A program made the translations under genes and the position numbers. The notes beneath the pieces were generated by a model that was given only the letters and a program-made list of their open reading frames with translations, searched no databases and had not been told where the DNA came from. DNA of 64,000 bases from Apteryx mantelli (Eukaryota; Chordata; Aves; Apterygiformes; Apterygidae), in NCBI RefSeq assembly GCF_036417845.1, contig NC_089980.1:48482501-48546500 (forward strand). The letters are read 5' to 3'. Below, piece by piece: positions 1 through 13,702 of this stretch; within the stretch, counting starts at the first letter, position 1; each line of letters starts with the position of its first letter.

Positions 1-3000
1 AACAGCCCCTACTTCTGGTCAGAGACCTGAAGTCCTGGCTGCAAGGCTGCCACCAAGGTGCAGGCAGGTCCCTCTGACCTTGCCTATGTGGGGTCTGGGC
101 CAGGCATGGAAGTTATAACACTTTATATCCTGAGAGATTAAAGTCTTATTGAAAGATACATTCTGAGCACTGAACTGCATAGGCTACTGAGCTTTGGCAA
201 GACTGATGAGGATGTAAAGACCTGGATTTGCATTACTGGACTCCTGCTGTCCATATTAGAAAAGCAGAGTTATAAAGGGCTATACTAAAAGTTTAAATAA
301 TATGCAGGAGTCTTAGTAAGTGTTTTTGCTTTAAAATAATACTGCTTCTGCCAAACAAAGAAATTACTTGCTTTAACCATGGGATGCCTTTAGTATTCCC
401 TTACTAATGGCTAAATGCTGCTCTCTTAAGTAGGAAATAAAAAGCAAGAAAGAGATGTTAAGGTTCATTTCATATGTGCAGCAGGAAATTTTGTTGTAGA
501 TTTTGCTCTTTCAAGGTCCACAAATCTGTTTTTTTTGGCATTTCTTACCTAAGACTGTAAGAGAGGCAACCTCTATGGAGAGAGGTAGTATTTTTTTATT
601 AAGCCACCAAATATAGTTGAACAAAAGGACAAACTTTAACAAGGCCCCTTGTGTACTCAAAAGCTTGTAATAGTATGCCACTTCCCAGTTTTGGGGAGGT
701 CAGATAAGAATAAAAGTCTATGAAATAACCTTCTGATATTACAACTATAAATATATGCCCATCCCAGGTGCTCCATCTATTGAATTTCCTCTAGTTTAAG
801 TTGTATTCTTGGTACCTCCTTCAAAATTAAAGTCATTTTGCTTAAGAATAATTATGATGAAAAAATACTTTCAATCTATAAATAAAGTGATCATTCTTAA
901 GTCACATACCTTTAAGTGACCTTCTCTCCCTCTAGATGTTGATTTAAATGTGGCAGGCAAAGTGATCAGTAGGGTCATCCTTACTGATTTTGGTCAAATA
1001 ATTAAAATTCCTGAAAATCATGTGCATCCACACTTGTTTGAACAAAGGAACTATGTTAGTCTTTGCTGCCTACTTAGCTGACATTGTAATTATTTTGGAA
1101 CATCTCATAGATACAACGATAGCAATGAAACTGAAATGATCTCTTTTAAAATATCTATTCTAATACTAAAACTGGGTTAAAATATTCTGTATGGGAAGGT
1201 GGGAAAAGTCAACTAACAGGAAGAAAAATGTATACATTTTTCTATAGATCCAAATTCAGTGATCAGTCTAAGAACAGCTAAATTTTCTCTTGTGCTGCAC
1301 TTTCAAAACCCTATTCCCTACAGTTTTGATACCTAAGGACCAGCAGAAAGCTCTACCAGTCCCATAAATGTACACTGAAATGTGACCAGCAATAGCAATC
1401 AAAAAAAGATCACAGTTGAAGGAAGTTGCTTTTGACCTCTTCCTTCCTAATTCACCTTTATGAACATGTAATAGAGTAGCAACAGTCACAGTCAACATTT
1501 GCCATATATGACACTGTTTTGTTTACAACTTTGCTAGTTTTCAACAGCTTATTCCAACACTTTCCGCTAGGATACTGCCTCACAGAAATGTCGTTAGAAA
1601 ATGTCACTGTATCAAGGTGTCTGCAAGGAATTGTGCTGTCTGCTAGAGAAAATTTGTTTGTGTATCTGAGATGTTACAGAGCAGATCACTTCCTATGCAG
1701 GACTGTGCAGGAGCAGGTCCTGGGACAGAGAGAACGTGTGGTGCTTTCTCATACTGGTAAAGATGGGTTGGGCTGCTTTGCTAGAAAGCCAAATCCCCTT
1801 AAGCTAGGCCTTCATGTCATTGTTTGGAATGGGGCAGAAAGACTAAAGAGAGCTCTGACCAAGCTAGCTAGACTACTCAAAGCTGTCTGGCCACATTAGT
1901 GTGGTCTCCTGGTAGATCTACACATGCAAATACCTCTGGAAAGTTATCCTAAGTAGACCTTCCAGTGACTGCCTGTCACACGTCTGGGGCAGGACAATGT
2001 ACATGCATCTATAAAACTTTTGCCACTCCTGAAAACAACCAATGAGAGGAAAATAAAGTTGGATTTGCATTATGCTGTTGGGTTCTTTGTGTTTGTTTGC
2101 TTCTCTTTATAACCTTTTTAAACAAAGAAGCATTAAAGCATTCATGTTTTGAAACTTGGCCTGGTTTAAGGTTACTAAAGTGGAGGGATGTGTCTCTGGC
2201 TGTTCCCAGAAAAAGCAATCTAAACTTGGCAGAGCTGTTTCTGAAAAAAGCATTTGTATTTGTTCAGGGACATAAAGTTTGTCAGCTAACATCTTTAAAG
2301 AGTCCACCTGCACTGAGCAGGTGCTGGTTCCTCTGAGACTATAAGCAGAACCAACATGTGTGAGTCTTTGCGATCCAGCCAAGCATTCTCCAGGCCAGGA
2401 CTGGAGGGGCAGAGCTGGACTTTTCATTCCAGTCATACTTCTGGCTAATAGAGTACTCAACAGAGAAGAAATGGTCTCCCAAATGGGGTCCTGGCAGCAC
2501 AGGCTAGGAGAATACAATCTGTCTTGAATGCAGAGAAGTGAAAAATGCTGTGAAGCTTACAGTCAGGAGTAGAGGGTAGGAAGAGATAAAAAGAAGGTCA
2601 GGTAAGGGCAGTATCAGGGTAAACCCAGAGCAAGGGACTGCAATACTGATGCTTTCTATGCTTTTAGTGTTTGATTAGTAACTTTCAATGTTAGGGAATT
2701 TTTAATGTAATGTATGTATGGGGGGGGGGGGACCAAAGATGACTGTGACTCAGAATCAGCCCAGAGTAGCTCTTTTCTTTAGGAAAAAAGGTAGGATATT
2801 AAGTCCTCTCATCATTTTTATTGTGAGCACAAATTCAGGACGTGAACTGGCTATTTTGAATTTGGTTCCTCTTTATATGTATGTACTGCCTCGGATCCCA
2901 TGAGGCCATACCACTTCAGAAGGAATTTGGATTACTACCTTTCCAAATGTAAGACATTTCAACCAGTGTTCTTCAAAATGTGCGCCTAAAGGCTTGGAAA

Positions 3001-5994
3001 TGATAATTTTTAACATTAACATTATTTACCCTTCTAAAAGATAAAACAACTTTTTGGTTACCAGCTATAGAATTTGGTGGGATTAAACTACTGATAGAAG
3101 GGCGTGTCTGAGATCCTGACGAATAGTGTCAGGATGCTGCAAATTACTGGGGGATGGATGGGGGTTATTGAAAATTAATCAAGTTGAACATACTCAGTAA
3201 ACCTTGAGACCCAAAACACACGCCTGTGCAAACATGACCTTAAAATATTTCAGCGTGGAGCCGACTTCCTGTAATTTTTAGATATGCAGGTTGGAGTTTC
3301 ATGTTTTTGTTAGTGATTTCCATTTCAAACTTACGTAGTCTACTAGTAAAAATGATTACACTCATCAACGTGCCTTCAAATACAGTGTCAGCCCCAAGAA
3401 TGTAAGTTCCTTACTGCTTTACTTGCCTTACTGCTATATCAATAGTGATATATTTTGGCTTTCAAATTTGTCTTCCTTCAAAAATCATGTTCATCCTTAC
3501 TGCTTTTGAATTAGTTTGAAATATAGACTTAACAGAGGACAGAGCTTGGTCTGACAAGTGCAATTTACTGAGACATCATGTTTTTAATAACACTCACCCA
3601 AGACATTTGTTTTAGCCATTCTGAGTGTGCAAAACTATCAGAGATGGAAAATAATTTTAAATGTTGCAATTGTTTAGTTAGATATGTTGTTGAATATGCA
3701 CAAGGAGTAAGTCTATTAATAAGGTTTGAAAATTTCCTTTCCAAGAACTAGGCTCAAACTTTGGTGAAAAAATATATGTAGTGTTTCTAGCCATTATGGT
3801 TATGAAGAGGACTTTCCCAGAATGCAGCAGGCCTAAACTGCTGCAGAGGTTTGTTGCTGAATCTTTCAGCTTCTTAGGGCATTTCACTGCATGGTAACAA
3901 ATAAGCTTGAAGATGACCCAGTGCTGCACTTCCGAACTCTGTGGGAAATGATGAAATAGTCAAAAATCCTTCTACTGTGATCCTGGTGCATGGTGAAAGA
4001 TGTAAGCACTATCAGCGAAGGTAGGGCTTTGAACTGTTGTTGATGGGAGCAGCTGTAGAACAGGGCTAGCAAGAAACTGCATTTCTCACAGATCGATTTT
4101 TTTGCAGCAACACATAGCTTACAATCTCAAACTGCTTCACACAGCAGAATAAACACCCCAGATGTGTCAAGTCGCTTGTGCTGAGGGTGAGAGTCCCACA
4201 GCTGGCTCCAACCTCATGTGCTCATGTCCTTGGGTCTGTATCTGAGTTCCTGTAGCCCCGAAGTGTCGTTCTTGCTCTGTGACCCTCATGCTAGAGGCAG
4301 CTGCTTGGCCTGACCAAGGCAGCTGTGAGCCTGTTGGCTGTGAGTGGGAGCAGTGAGCACGCTGGCTCATGTGTACCCAAGAGTCGACACCCTCCCCAAC
4401 TAGAGCCTGCCACTGGAAACCCACCATTGCCAGGTACTTGGCCCCTTTCTCCCTCACACAAACCAATTGCATGGGGATGTAGGGGCAGAGAAAGAGGAAA
4501 CCTGAGAGGTCTGCACCTCCCCTAAGGCCCAGAGGCACACAACCTTGCTACTGGAATGAATGGCCAGCCTCTCCCTTGGCAACTGTATAGATCAATGCTG
4601 CTATATTTTCCAACCATGCAAACAATTTGTAGTTTATTGAAAACTGCAACTGTCGAGACAGTGCAAAGACAATGGAATTCAGGGTTAAATAATACAGGAA
4701 GCATGATGCGGTTCTAGGTATAGGTCAGTATAAACCATACTAATCCTGTGTCATTGCTGAGTCATTTCCCGCTACAGGATTCAGAAATGTTGCTGCAGAG
4801 GGAACAACGACCTGCTAGGAAGCCTGAGGGGTACAGTCCTGTTGCTGAAGATGAACAGCCATAATTGCAAAGAGAGAGGGACAAAGGTGAAAACACTACA
4901 ATGAAGGAGAGAAAGGCAAAGTGCAGTAGTAGTGCTGCAAGAGATACGGTGCAAGTCTTAAATGGAAAAAAGTATATGAAGAGCCATAAAAGAGGTGTGA
5001 GTCTGAAGAAGGAAAGACAAAGAAAGGACAAAGTGAGGAAGAGGAAGATCAAAATGGAGAAAGAGTAGGAGTTTAGACATGAAAGAGGACAAAGAGGGAA
5101 TCACTAGAGTAGAAAAAGCCAGTTAAGTATCTTGTAAGGACTATTAGCAATCTCACAACTCTCCAAGAACTTTCTCAACAGATATAAAGTCTAGTTTATG
5201 TCAGCAGGATACATTCTGATGAAGATTTAGCTTTGGAGAGGGATAGCTTACAAAACATCTGGCTCTCTTAGGTCATTGCTCAGCCACATGTGGACCACTC
5301 ATGGAAAATAATTACACTTTCTCTGATAAGCGCATTGTAAGAGCAAAAATTTGTACATGCTTGGAATTCATACTATTTTTCAAGTAGATATGTCCTTTTG
5401 TTCTGCTCAGATTCTGAGCCCCTGTGAACTTTTTGAACTCTCTGCTCCAGTGGAGCAGTGAGGTTTTCAAAGTGCTAGCATAGTGTCTGGTTAAGTTACT
5501 CTGGCACGTTTCATGCTTTTGGCAGACACCCGTAGTCTAGCAATAGGAACAAAGTGATCTATCTTCATAAATATCAAGTGGTTATTTCTGGAGAAGAAAA
5601 GAGTGAGATACCTTGCTGAAATATACACTTTGGCTGGCTAAGCCTTTGACACACCATTGCTTAGATAAAACAACAAATATTCTCATAATCTTTAAGCACT
5701 ACTGCCCTTTGGATATTACCAAGTAGCAGAGGCAAGCATGAAGCACTGTGAAATCTGTACATTTGTCTGAACCACAATCCATCTAGTCAGGTTGACCCTA
5801 GTCCTGTCCTGTACCTTTCATCTAAGCATAAATCTGGACCAAGTTTAGTCAGGGTTTTGATGGAGATAGCTGGCCTGGCATTGAGCTCAGTTTGCACCCT
5901 GAGCAAAAATTTTCCCTGTACTAGTTTCTTTGCTCTCAACTAGTTCCAGATCTCTTTCCTGCACCCCGGTTCCCTGTTGGAGCCTTTCTCTCAC

Positions 5995-6071
5995 CAAGAT
6001 AGCTCCAAGTTCCTCTTCCAGACAGTTCTTGGCCACATACAGTTCTTGATTTTTCTTCTCAGTGCTTTGGC
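5995..6071 (-). other. Orphan exon-like segment with coiled-coil-like peptide
   Basis: On the minus strand a pyrimidine-rich acceptor ending CTTATAG abuts 77 open bases followed by a GTGAGA donor. In the open frame it encodes 25 residues, beginning QSTEKKNQELYVAKN and ending LEEELGAIL. The composition is charged and helical, with leucines spaced like a coiled coil. No neighbouring exon was found, and I do not recognise a gene. It could be an exon of an unrecognised antisense transcript, a relic, or chance. Confidence 0.2.
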
Positions 6072-6129
6072 CTATAAGAATGAAATTAGTGAGAGCACAG
6101 GAGAGACCTCTGTGAGTTCCAGTATGCTG

Positions 6130-7220
6130 TAATGACCTGGTCTGCAACAGCCCAGGATTGCAACTGCAGGGTAAACTACATAGACATAGAAAGACTACAT
6201 AGAAAGATTAGTCTAAGGATCAGTCACATGTACACCGTTCCTGACAGATGTTTGTCAGTCGTAAACACTGCCAGTGATAGAGATTCCTCCAACCCTTCAG
6301 CCAATCTGTTCCAGTGCTTCACTGTCCTTTCCTGAAGTTTAAGATAAATTTACCATATAGCAGCTTGGGCCAATTACATCTTATTGTGTTCTCAGTAGAC
6401 AGGAAGAATGTTTTATTCCTTTCTTCTTTGCAGCAACTTTTTATATAGTTGTAAATTGTTATAATGTCATCCATTGGTTTTCTCTTAGGTTAAACAACCC
6501 CAAGTTTTTCAGTCTTTTTTCATAGGTCCCATTTCCTAGACTGCTGTTAATTTCCTCTGGACTGCTTCCACTTTGTCCTTATCTTTCTTGAGGTGCAGAG
6601 TTCAGCTGGACACAGCCTAATTTAAGTGCCCGCTACCACCATGCAGAGTGGAAAGATTACTTCAGGTTGTTCTCCAGCTTGTCTTTTACATTTGGTCAGT
6701 CTTATCCACGTATAGTATTTTGCCATTGTATTTTTTGGATCAAATCTACTGTTTTAAACTATGAAACCAAGATTTCAAGATTATTGTGAATTCTAGCCCC
6801 CACTCATGGTGTGCTCAACATCTCCCAGAGCTTTGCCATCCACAAATATATTAAGAATACTCATTTTTTTCAAGATGCAAACCATTTATGGAAAAACTAA
6901 ATAGTACCAGAGAACTCTTTTGCAGAATCTTACTCACAATATCCTTCTGGTTTGATAGTGGACTATTGCTAACTATTTCTTGATATAATATTTCAACCAA
7001 TTTTGCAACCACTTCAAATAGCATCCTCTAAATCAGGAATACCCAAGCTACTTATGAGATTGACATGTGAGACTGTAAAAAGTTTTACTAAGGTCTTACT
7101 AAGGTCAAGACATGGAATGCCTTCTGCTGCTACCCTCTTTTTCCCATAATATATCCAATTTGTGTCAATACCTTCAGTCAACAAACCTATTTTAAGAAAA
7201 TAGGGTTACCTAAGTTAAAT
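6130..7220 (-). mobile_element. CR1 LINE fragment, antisense
   Basis: About 1.1 kb matches, by recall, the reverse complement of the 3' part of sauropsid CR1 retrotransposons. Recognisable blocks in order are: a GACCTGGTCTGCAACAG-like lead; GACAGATGTTTGTC; CCAGTGATAGAGATTCCTCC; CTGTTCCAGTGCTTCAC; AACAACCCCAAGTTTTTCAG; TCCTCTGGACTGCTTCCACT; CAGCTGGACACAG; GAAAGATTACTTC; and near the end ACTAAGGTCAAGACATGGAA. The divergence is high and no intact ORF remains, so this is an old 5'-truncated copy. The body of the element lies toward higher coordinates and its 3' end toward 6130. Confidence 0.85.
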
Positions 7221-10200
7221 ATAGAAATGAGTCCTGCCTTCTGCTATTGTAGACATATAGCACTCCCAGATTAGGATGCTGTTGCAGATATGAGACTTTG
7301 GCTTTTTAAACAAAAGAAGTCTGTCATGTTATACATCCTGGACTCCAGTCCTTCCCTGTGTAGTGTCTGCGGGCAAACTGCAATCTGAACAAGATGGTAC
7401 TGATTCCAGCAGGAATATGTACACAGGCAGTAGTTGCTTTATTTTATTAGCTTCACTTTTCCATCTTTGGTTATTAAAGAGCAAAATATTTGAAAAAAAA
7501 ATCACAGTTCTTCCAAATAATTTGCCCAGTTTGGCAGGTGATGGTGAGAAAGATTTCAAGCAGCTGCTAAGCTCTTACTTTATTCCCTTTTAGTTATGGG
7601 CACTCAGTCCATTTTTCCCAATTTTAAGTTCAACTTTCATCCAAATCTACTTTCAATATTACAAATGAACTGGGAGACATCAGTTGTTAGCTAATAGCAA
7701 GCATAAATAAAATAATATTTCATAATTAAGGGGATTTAAAACCTATTTGGTGTTTGTACTCAAAAATGGAAATATTTGAGAAACAAATATACAAATATAA
7801 ATGTGTACTGATTGTAACTTGCTGATGTAGCTTGTTAATGCACCAACCCCAAGAATTCTATTCTTGGTTTCCCTTTAGAAAATGCATAATAGTTGAAGTA
7901 TAAGGCCTGTTTCTATACCTGTTAAGGTCAATAGAAAAGATTCCAGTGATTCAATGCTTTAGGTTCATATCAGTAAAAGGAAGAATTCTTCTTCGCTGGT
8001 TCTGACTAGATGCTGGTAATCACTGGGAGATAACAGATTTTTGCCAGGGACAGCTTCAGAAATGATTGAAGAAGAAGAGGAGCAAGGGATTAATTTATAG
8101 GCAGACTTGGAAAACCCATTTGAAACCTGTCTGCTGTTGTAATGAATTTAAAAGAGCAAAAATAATTCTCTTGGAGTCAAGCCCACATAGTTCTTTACTG
8201 ATTAAAAACAAATACTCATTATTAGGTCCTGTCCTTTTACTTTTACTTCTTGTTTTCAGCTGCTTTACTAATCTACTAATACTTATATGCAATGTGAAAA
8301 GGACTTATTCCTTTGCTAATTCTATCACATACATAAAATTTGTAACAATCAATTAGGCAGTACTGACTAGTGCTAGATTGTCAGAATGACTGATTTACAG
8401 TGTTAGAATTCATCATTATGTTACTCAGATTCCTTAAATTTATCTGAGGTTAAATGCATCCTATTTTTTTTCTCAGCAGTGATTGACAGCAATGTAGAAG
8501 CAGCATTTTATTTTTAGTCATTCACATCAGATTAACATGTTTTTGCAAATATTTGTAGATTTTTCCTATCACCCCACTTTATTCAAATGCTGTTGTAAGC
8601 AACTGATCTTTTCTAACACAGCAACAAAGGTTCAAAGGGCAAAAGTCAAGCACAATTGTGGATTCCCTTTGTCAGTGTAAGATGCAGTTGGCTTCTGCAA
8701 GTGCTACCACCCATGGTTTCAGCCTTTCTGGGACAGCGAGTATCTCTCTGGAGCTCTGCTCCTAAACGTTAAGCAATTGCTTATCTCTTCCAGGGAGTTC
8801 ACTCAGTCATTTTTAACTTGCTCAGTTTGTGTGCTATGTTGTTAGATGAGATGTGCGACATTATGAAATACTGAAGTTATCATACAGGATTAGAGCGGAA
8901 GTCCATCATAGTCAGTATCCAGTCTCTGGCAGAAGCCAATAATGGATCATTCAAAGGAGAGCGCAGTAAATGGTGGGCAGTCGCCCAGAGGAGAGGCTGC
9001 CTTCTGCATCTCTTAATTGGAATTTGATTTATCCCCTGAAATATGTAAATGAATGTGCATTCCAAATGCTTAGACTTTTTCTCCTCTTTATTAAAGGAAC
9101 GGCCTGTGTCTGTAACCAGTGGTAATCCCTCTTCTTCTAGTCCTACTGAGCTCTTTACTTCAATCTTCTTTGTGTATTGCATAAAAAATAATTCTTTTCA
9201 TTGCATTTGATCTTACTTCCTTTCAGTTTCGTGAAAACTCTTGGGCACTGCTATTCAGCTCCCCCAGATAGATTGTTTTTAATATTGCCTGTTACTTTTT
9301 ATCTGTATTATGTCTCTTCTTATTATCTCCAGTCCAAATTTAGCAGCCTTAATGGTTCAGTATGGAAGACCCTTCCAGGCCTCTTCTCATGTTGCCTCTC
9401 ATCTCTGAACCCTCCTACATTTCTGCTGGCTTTGTTTTAAACTAGTGCTGCCCAGCCTTTCTGCTCTCCTTTGCCCTTTTTCTCAAGAACTTATCAAATC
9501 CGAGCGTGGTGCCATCTGTCTCAGGATTTCCTCAGCCCTCCCATCCCTTCATCAGATGCATGCCTGTGTCCCTTTCCCAGAAAAGATGAGTCTGCTCCTG
9601 CCACAAGTCTTTATCCAGCACAGAACCTGGGCTACTAGGACACCCCCAGGAAAGAGTGACTTTAGGAACAGGTGCCTTGTTGGATGAATCACAAAACAGC
9701 CCAAGCATAGACTGAGTTTATCCTAACAAGGATAGACTGAGCAAATTTTTTTTAGACAGAATAATCAGAAATGAACCTGACATTACAGGTTTACCGTTGT
9801 TTTATACAGTTGTATTGTGTTTCAGTGCTATGTATATCTTTCTTGTTCCTTAAATTATAATGACCAAAAGTTTATCCAAAGCTCATTGGAGGAACATGGA
9901 AGGAGGATGTCTTGGATGTGGTTCTGAAGGGAGAGCTGATTCTAACCTTGTGTAGCTAGATATGTTAATCTTCCCGATCAAAATAAAAAGAAAGTCCTCT
10001 TGTTCCCACCACAGTCACTGGACTATGATTTAAGAGGAGTTTACAGAACTGGGCCTTAGACCAGCAAGTGATTGTATTTATCTGATGGTTTTGCACAGTT
10101 CCAGTGATGCGGGAACTGGAAGGGTCACAACTCAGCCTAATGGGTGAATCCTGCCATGAGTATGCACATACTCACTACTCAGTGAAGGATTTTCCAATGT

Positions 10201-13200
10201 GTGTCCCCAGCGGGCCATGGAGTCAGCTCAGCATACAAGTGGGCTGCAAGGGCTCTGCAAGTATCCCCCTCCTGGAGCTCTGGCTGCCTGGGCTCAGGGC
10301 CCTCACGTGGGCTCCCAGGACTCCTCACCTTTTTTGATGTCATATCTTCATGTGTCAGGGGGATGGGCAAGGAGCTGGAGTGTGTGGAGTCCTGAATGCT
10401 TAGAAATGTTTCCAAGGCACCATTCAGCATGTTGGTTCATCCTTGCCAGTGATGCAGACCAGGACCCCCACCTTTGCAACATCTCAGATTCCTGGCCCCC
10501 CATTCATCCCAGTTAGCCCCTGGAGAGGGTTTGGTGGCAGAGAGCTAGGTGGCCAGGTACAGCAGTAGGCTGGTGTCCCACTGGCTGATGCAGAGCATGC
10601 ATGGGAGGGAGCCAGGTGTCACCCATCCCCAGCCGCCAGCCCTGAGCTCTCAACTGGCTGCCCCAGGTATAAACCACCTATTGAGAACTGGAAACACCTA
10701 CATCCTCTGAACTGAAAAGCATGAGCTGCTACTCTCTGAACTACTGCATCCAGGCTCTGGAGAGGAAAAGGCATAGCAGCTGCATAAGTATCTCTAATTT
10801 ACAAGCTGTTGGAGGAGGGCTGAGAGCCCACTGTTAGTGGATTATGATAATATTTGTAAAAAGACTGGCATCTTTTGTGGAAAGAAGAACAAATCTATAA
10901 TTTCCTCCAGTCTGGGTGAGGGTCTCTGGTGTTTTCAAGGGAGCTGGACTAATATCTATAAGATGAAATTTGACAAGCTGTCAGTGACAGAGAGCATTTT
11001 CTTATAATTTTCTCTTCAAAATCTGTTCTTCTGGAAAATAAATGATGGAAACGAAGATGAATAATTTATTATTCACTCATTTAAAAGGAAGTTGTTGGCA
11101 ATGCTTTAGTCAGATGCAGCAGCTTTGGCCAGTACAGATGATAAAGGACTAAAGGATTAGTCATCAGTACTGTAATGAAAGAAAAAGGTCAAATGTGTCT
11201 TTGGTCCAACTCCAAAAGGCCAGTTTTTGATATGTATTCTAAAACAGTGGTCTTGGATCTTCTTTTGATTTGCACGCTGCAAAATAATTCCAGTAGATAG
11301 GCAGACTCTTGTATGGAATATTTAAACCTATTGAATGTGCTCACTTTTCTCAGTAGCCTTTTCAAAATCCATTGGGAATAGTTTGTGCACCCTCAAGTAG
11401 CTATATACTACAAGTTGACAAGCACTGTATTAAAACAGAGGCTTCATGGCATTGTTCAGAAATAGAGAACAGAATCTGGCCTGTGGAAGTACAGTCCCAA
11501 GCCAATTTCCTCGGAGAAGTTGCTCCACAACAAAGATTTTTGGATGAAATCCTGACTTGGACTTTCAAAACTCCCATGAGGCAGGATTTCAGCCATGCCA
11601 GCATTTTACTCCCTCGAAATAAAAAAAGCTGATGCCTGCTGTCTCCCCTGAGATTGTCCTTACGCTTTGCATGCAGGTTCCGTCTGTCCTGCATCCACTG
11701 CATCCACAGTAGATAGGTCTATGTCTCATTTTTGCCCTCCTGTTACTGTAAAGTCTCCTGGACAAGTCACCACCCAAGGGTGTATAACTTTTATATTGCA
11801 ACAGCAGAATCAGGAAGCATCATGGGAACAATCAGCTTTCCTGGGAATTGAGAAATGCCAGTACATGCTAGAAATAGTGAAATCTGGGTGGCACAAACAT
11901 CCGTTCACATCAGCTATAAAAATTAAGAGATTCTCCAGCATTCCTGTTTTTGACAAAGGATGAAGCACTGTGAGTCCCACTCCAACCTCCTGTGTAAACT
12001 GTCCTTCTAAACTCACTGTGCATGGTTCTGATATCATCCTTTCTTTTATACAGTCTGCTTTCCCCGAGTTTCTATTTGCAAGTTTCCCACTTCTTCTCAT
12101 ATCTGTTCAGATCCAGTTTGTCAATATTATTTCAACAGGCAGGTCTGATTGCTAAAGCTGACCTCGCTTACTTATAATTCCAGCATCACATTTCTGAAGG
12201 GCAAAACCAATAATTGCTAACATTACTCCAAAGAGCATTCCTTTCCATGCTGTAGTAAATACGACAAATGTGATACCACAGCCTGAAAAATATTTTCTGT
12301 ACTTCTTTGCTTTCACTACATTTAGAAATATTTAGCACTTCTGCATCACAACTACTGTCTTAATTGCCAGAAAATTGACTCACCTTGCTTTGGAAAGCAG
12401 TGAATACATTAACATGTTGTTGCTTGTACTCAGCTTACTCACTTCTAGACATGCTTGATACGATTTAAGCTAGATTTATAATGTTGTGACATTTTATGTC
12501 TCAGCTTACTTTAGTTCATATTGGCAACCTGGGATGTGGATAACCTATCAGTAGCACTCATATACTAGTATGATAAGCAAAATGTAAAGCCCAAGAGGGC
12601 AAAAGAAAGAACAGAAAGGGTTTAGATTTTACCACACACAGAACTTAATTGGCCAGGTATGAAAATACCTAAATTTCATGAATATAACGTCTCCAATTCA
12701 CTCCCCCAAGGATAATCTGAGGTTGCCCTGAGAGGCTTACCTGAACTGAAGATAAGTGAAAATTAAAATTATACAATCACAAATTATTTGTTCCTACAAA
12801 TGTTAATGCTGGTCAAAGAACAACTTTTGTCTGAGAAAGCCCTAGTCACTGCAGATCCATGAAAATCTTGTCATTTGGCATTTTAAAATTAGGTTTTTAG
12901 CTTTTCTCATTTTAGAGGAAGGTTTGAAAGCAGGGAGGAGAGGCAGGGCCTGGGGGCAGAGCAGCTCTCCCCAGCAGCCAACAACACTGCTCTGCCTCTG
13001 CGCCAAAGTGCCTGAGCAGAGCAGAGCTGCTGTCGGTCAGGGCTGAGTGGGGAGGTCTGTGAGAGGAGAGGGAGAGGCCAGATGATGTGCTGGGAAAAGG
13101 GATTATACCTCAGGCTAGATAACTCAGGGAATAGGTGAGCCAGAGGGGTGTCCACACAGCCATGGACTCCATCCACCACCGGGCACAAAGGCCCTCAGGG

Positions 13201-13702
13201 ACAGGTCTGTGCAATATTGCAATTGGCACTGCCCCCCACTACTGCAGTTTGAACACCAGGGTGCCCATATGCCTCTGCAGCCTCCTTCGCTCAGCCCTCT
13301 GCAACGCTACAGTGAGGGGCAGCAAAGGTTTTAATATGAAAGTGCTGCTTGTGGGCAACGGTTCCTCATTTTACCAACAAGGGCAAAACAAGGCAGAGAG
13401 ATATTCTCAAGGCCATGGTGACTCTGGAGTGGAGATTTCTAGCTCCCCACCCTGTGTTCGGTCCAGGAGGACCAGTAAAATGTGGGTATCCTCTGCAACA
13501 TTTCACATTCCTGTTAGTTGTTGGATAGTCTGATTTTGTTACAGTCGCCTTCCATTTTTTTAATCTTTATTGACCTTTTAAATATTTTATGTTTTGTTAA
13601 AGATTTTCTTCCTCAAACAGAGAAATTGCAAATACAATGTTATCATGTGTAATGTGCTAACATTTTTTTTCTGGTCTGACTTTGTTTTCTTATCTACCTT
13701 AG

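Larger units (their letters stand above)
1..13702 (+). other. Presumed SRD5A2 intron 1 (3' part) or 5' flank
   Basis: No SRD5A2 exon 1 is found here; that exon is normally GC-rich and should end in His-Tyr-x-His plus a split Arg at a GT donor. The stretch is AT-rich, with many stops in all frames. Contents that can be supported: a CR1 fragment at 6130-7220, a purine-rich stretch around 4860-5090, a 12-G run at 2720-2731 and a small exon-like segment on the minus strand at 5995-6071. GC-richer patches at 10100-10700 and 12900-13330 were read in all frames without a recognisable protein. Confidence 0.6.

Noticed and set aside
2720..2731. Homopolymer runs (G12 here; also A14 at 47784, T21 at 56928) as retroposon tails or signals
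   Set aside because: No flanking element or target-site duplication was seen; these are ordinary homopolymers.
3113..3135. 8-bp inverted repeat ATCCTGAC/GTCAGGAT with a 7-nt loop
   Set aside because: Arms of this length are expected by chance several times in 64 kb.
12900..13533. GC-richer open frames as candidate SRD5A2 exon 1
   Set aside because: None contains the expected N-terminal motifs or ends with the His-Tyr-x-His plus split Arg at a donor.
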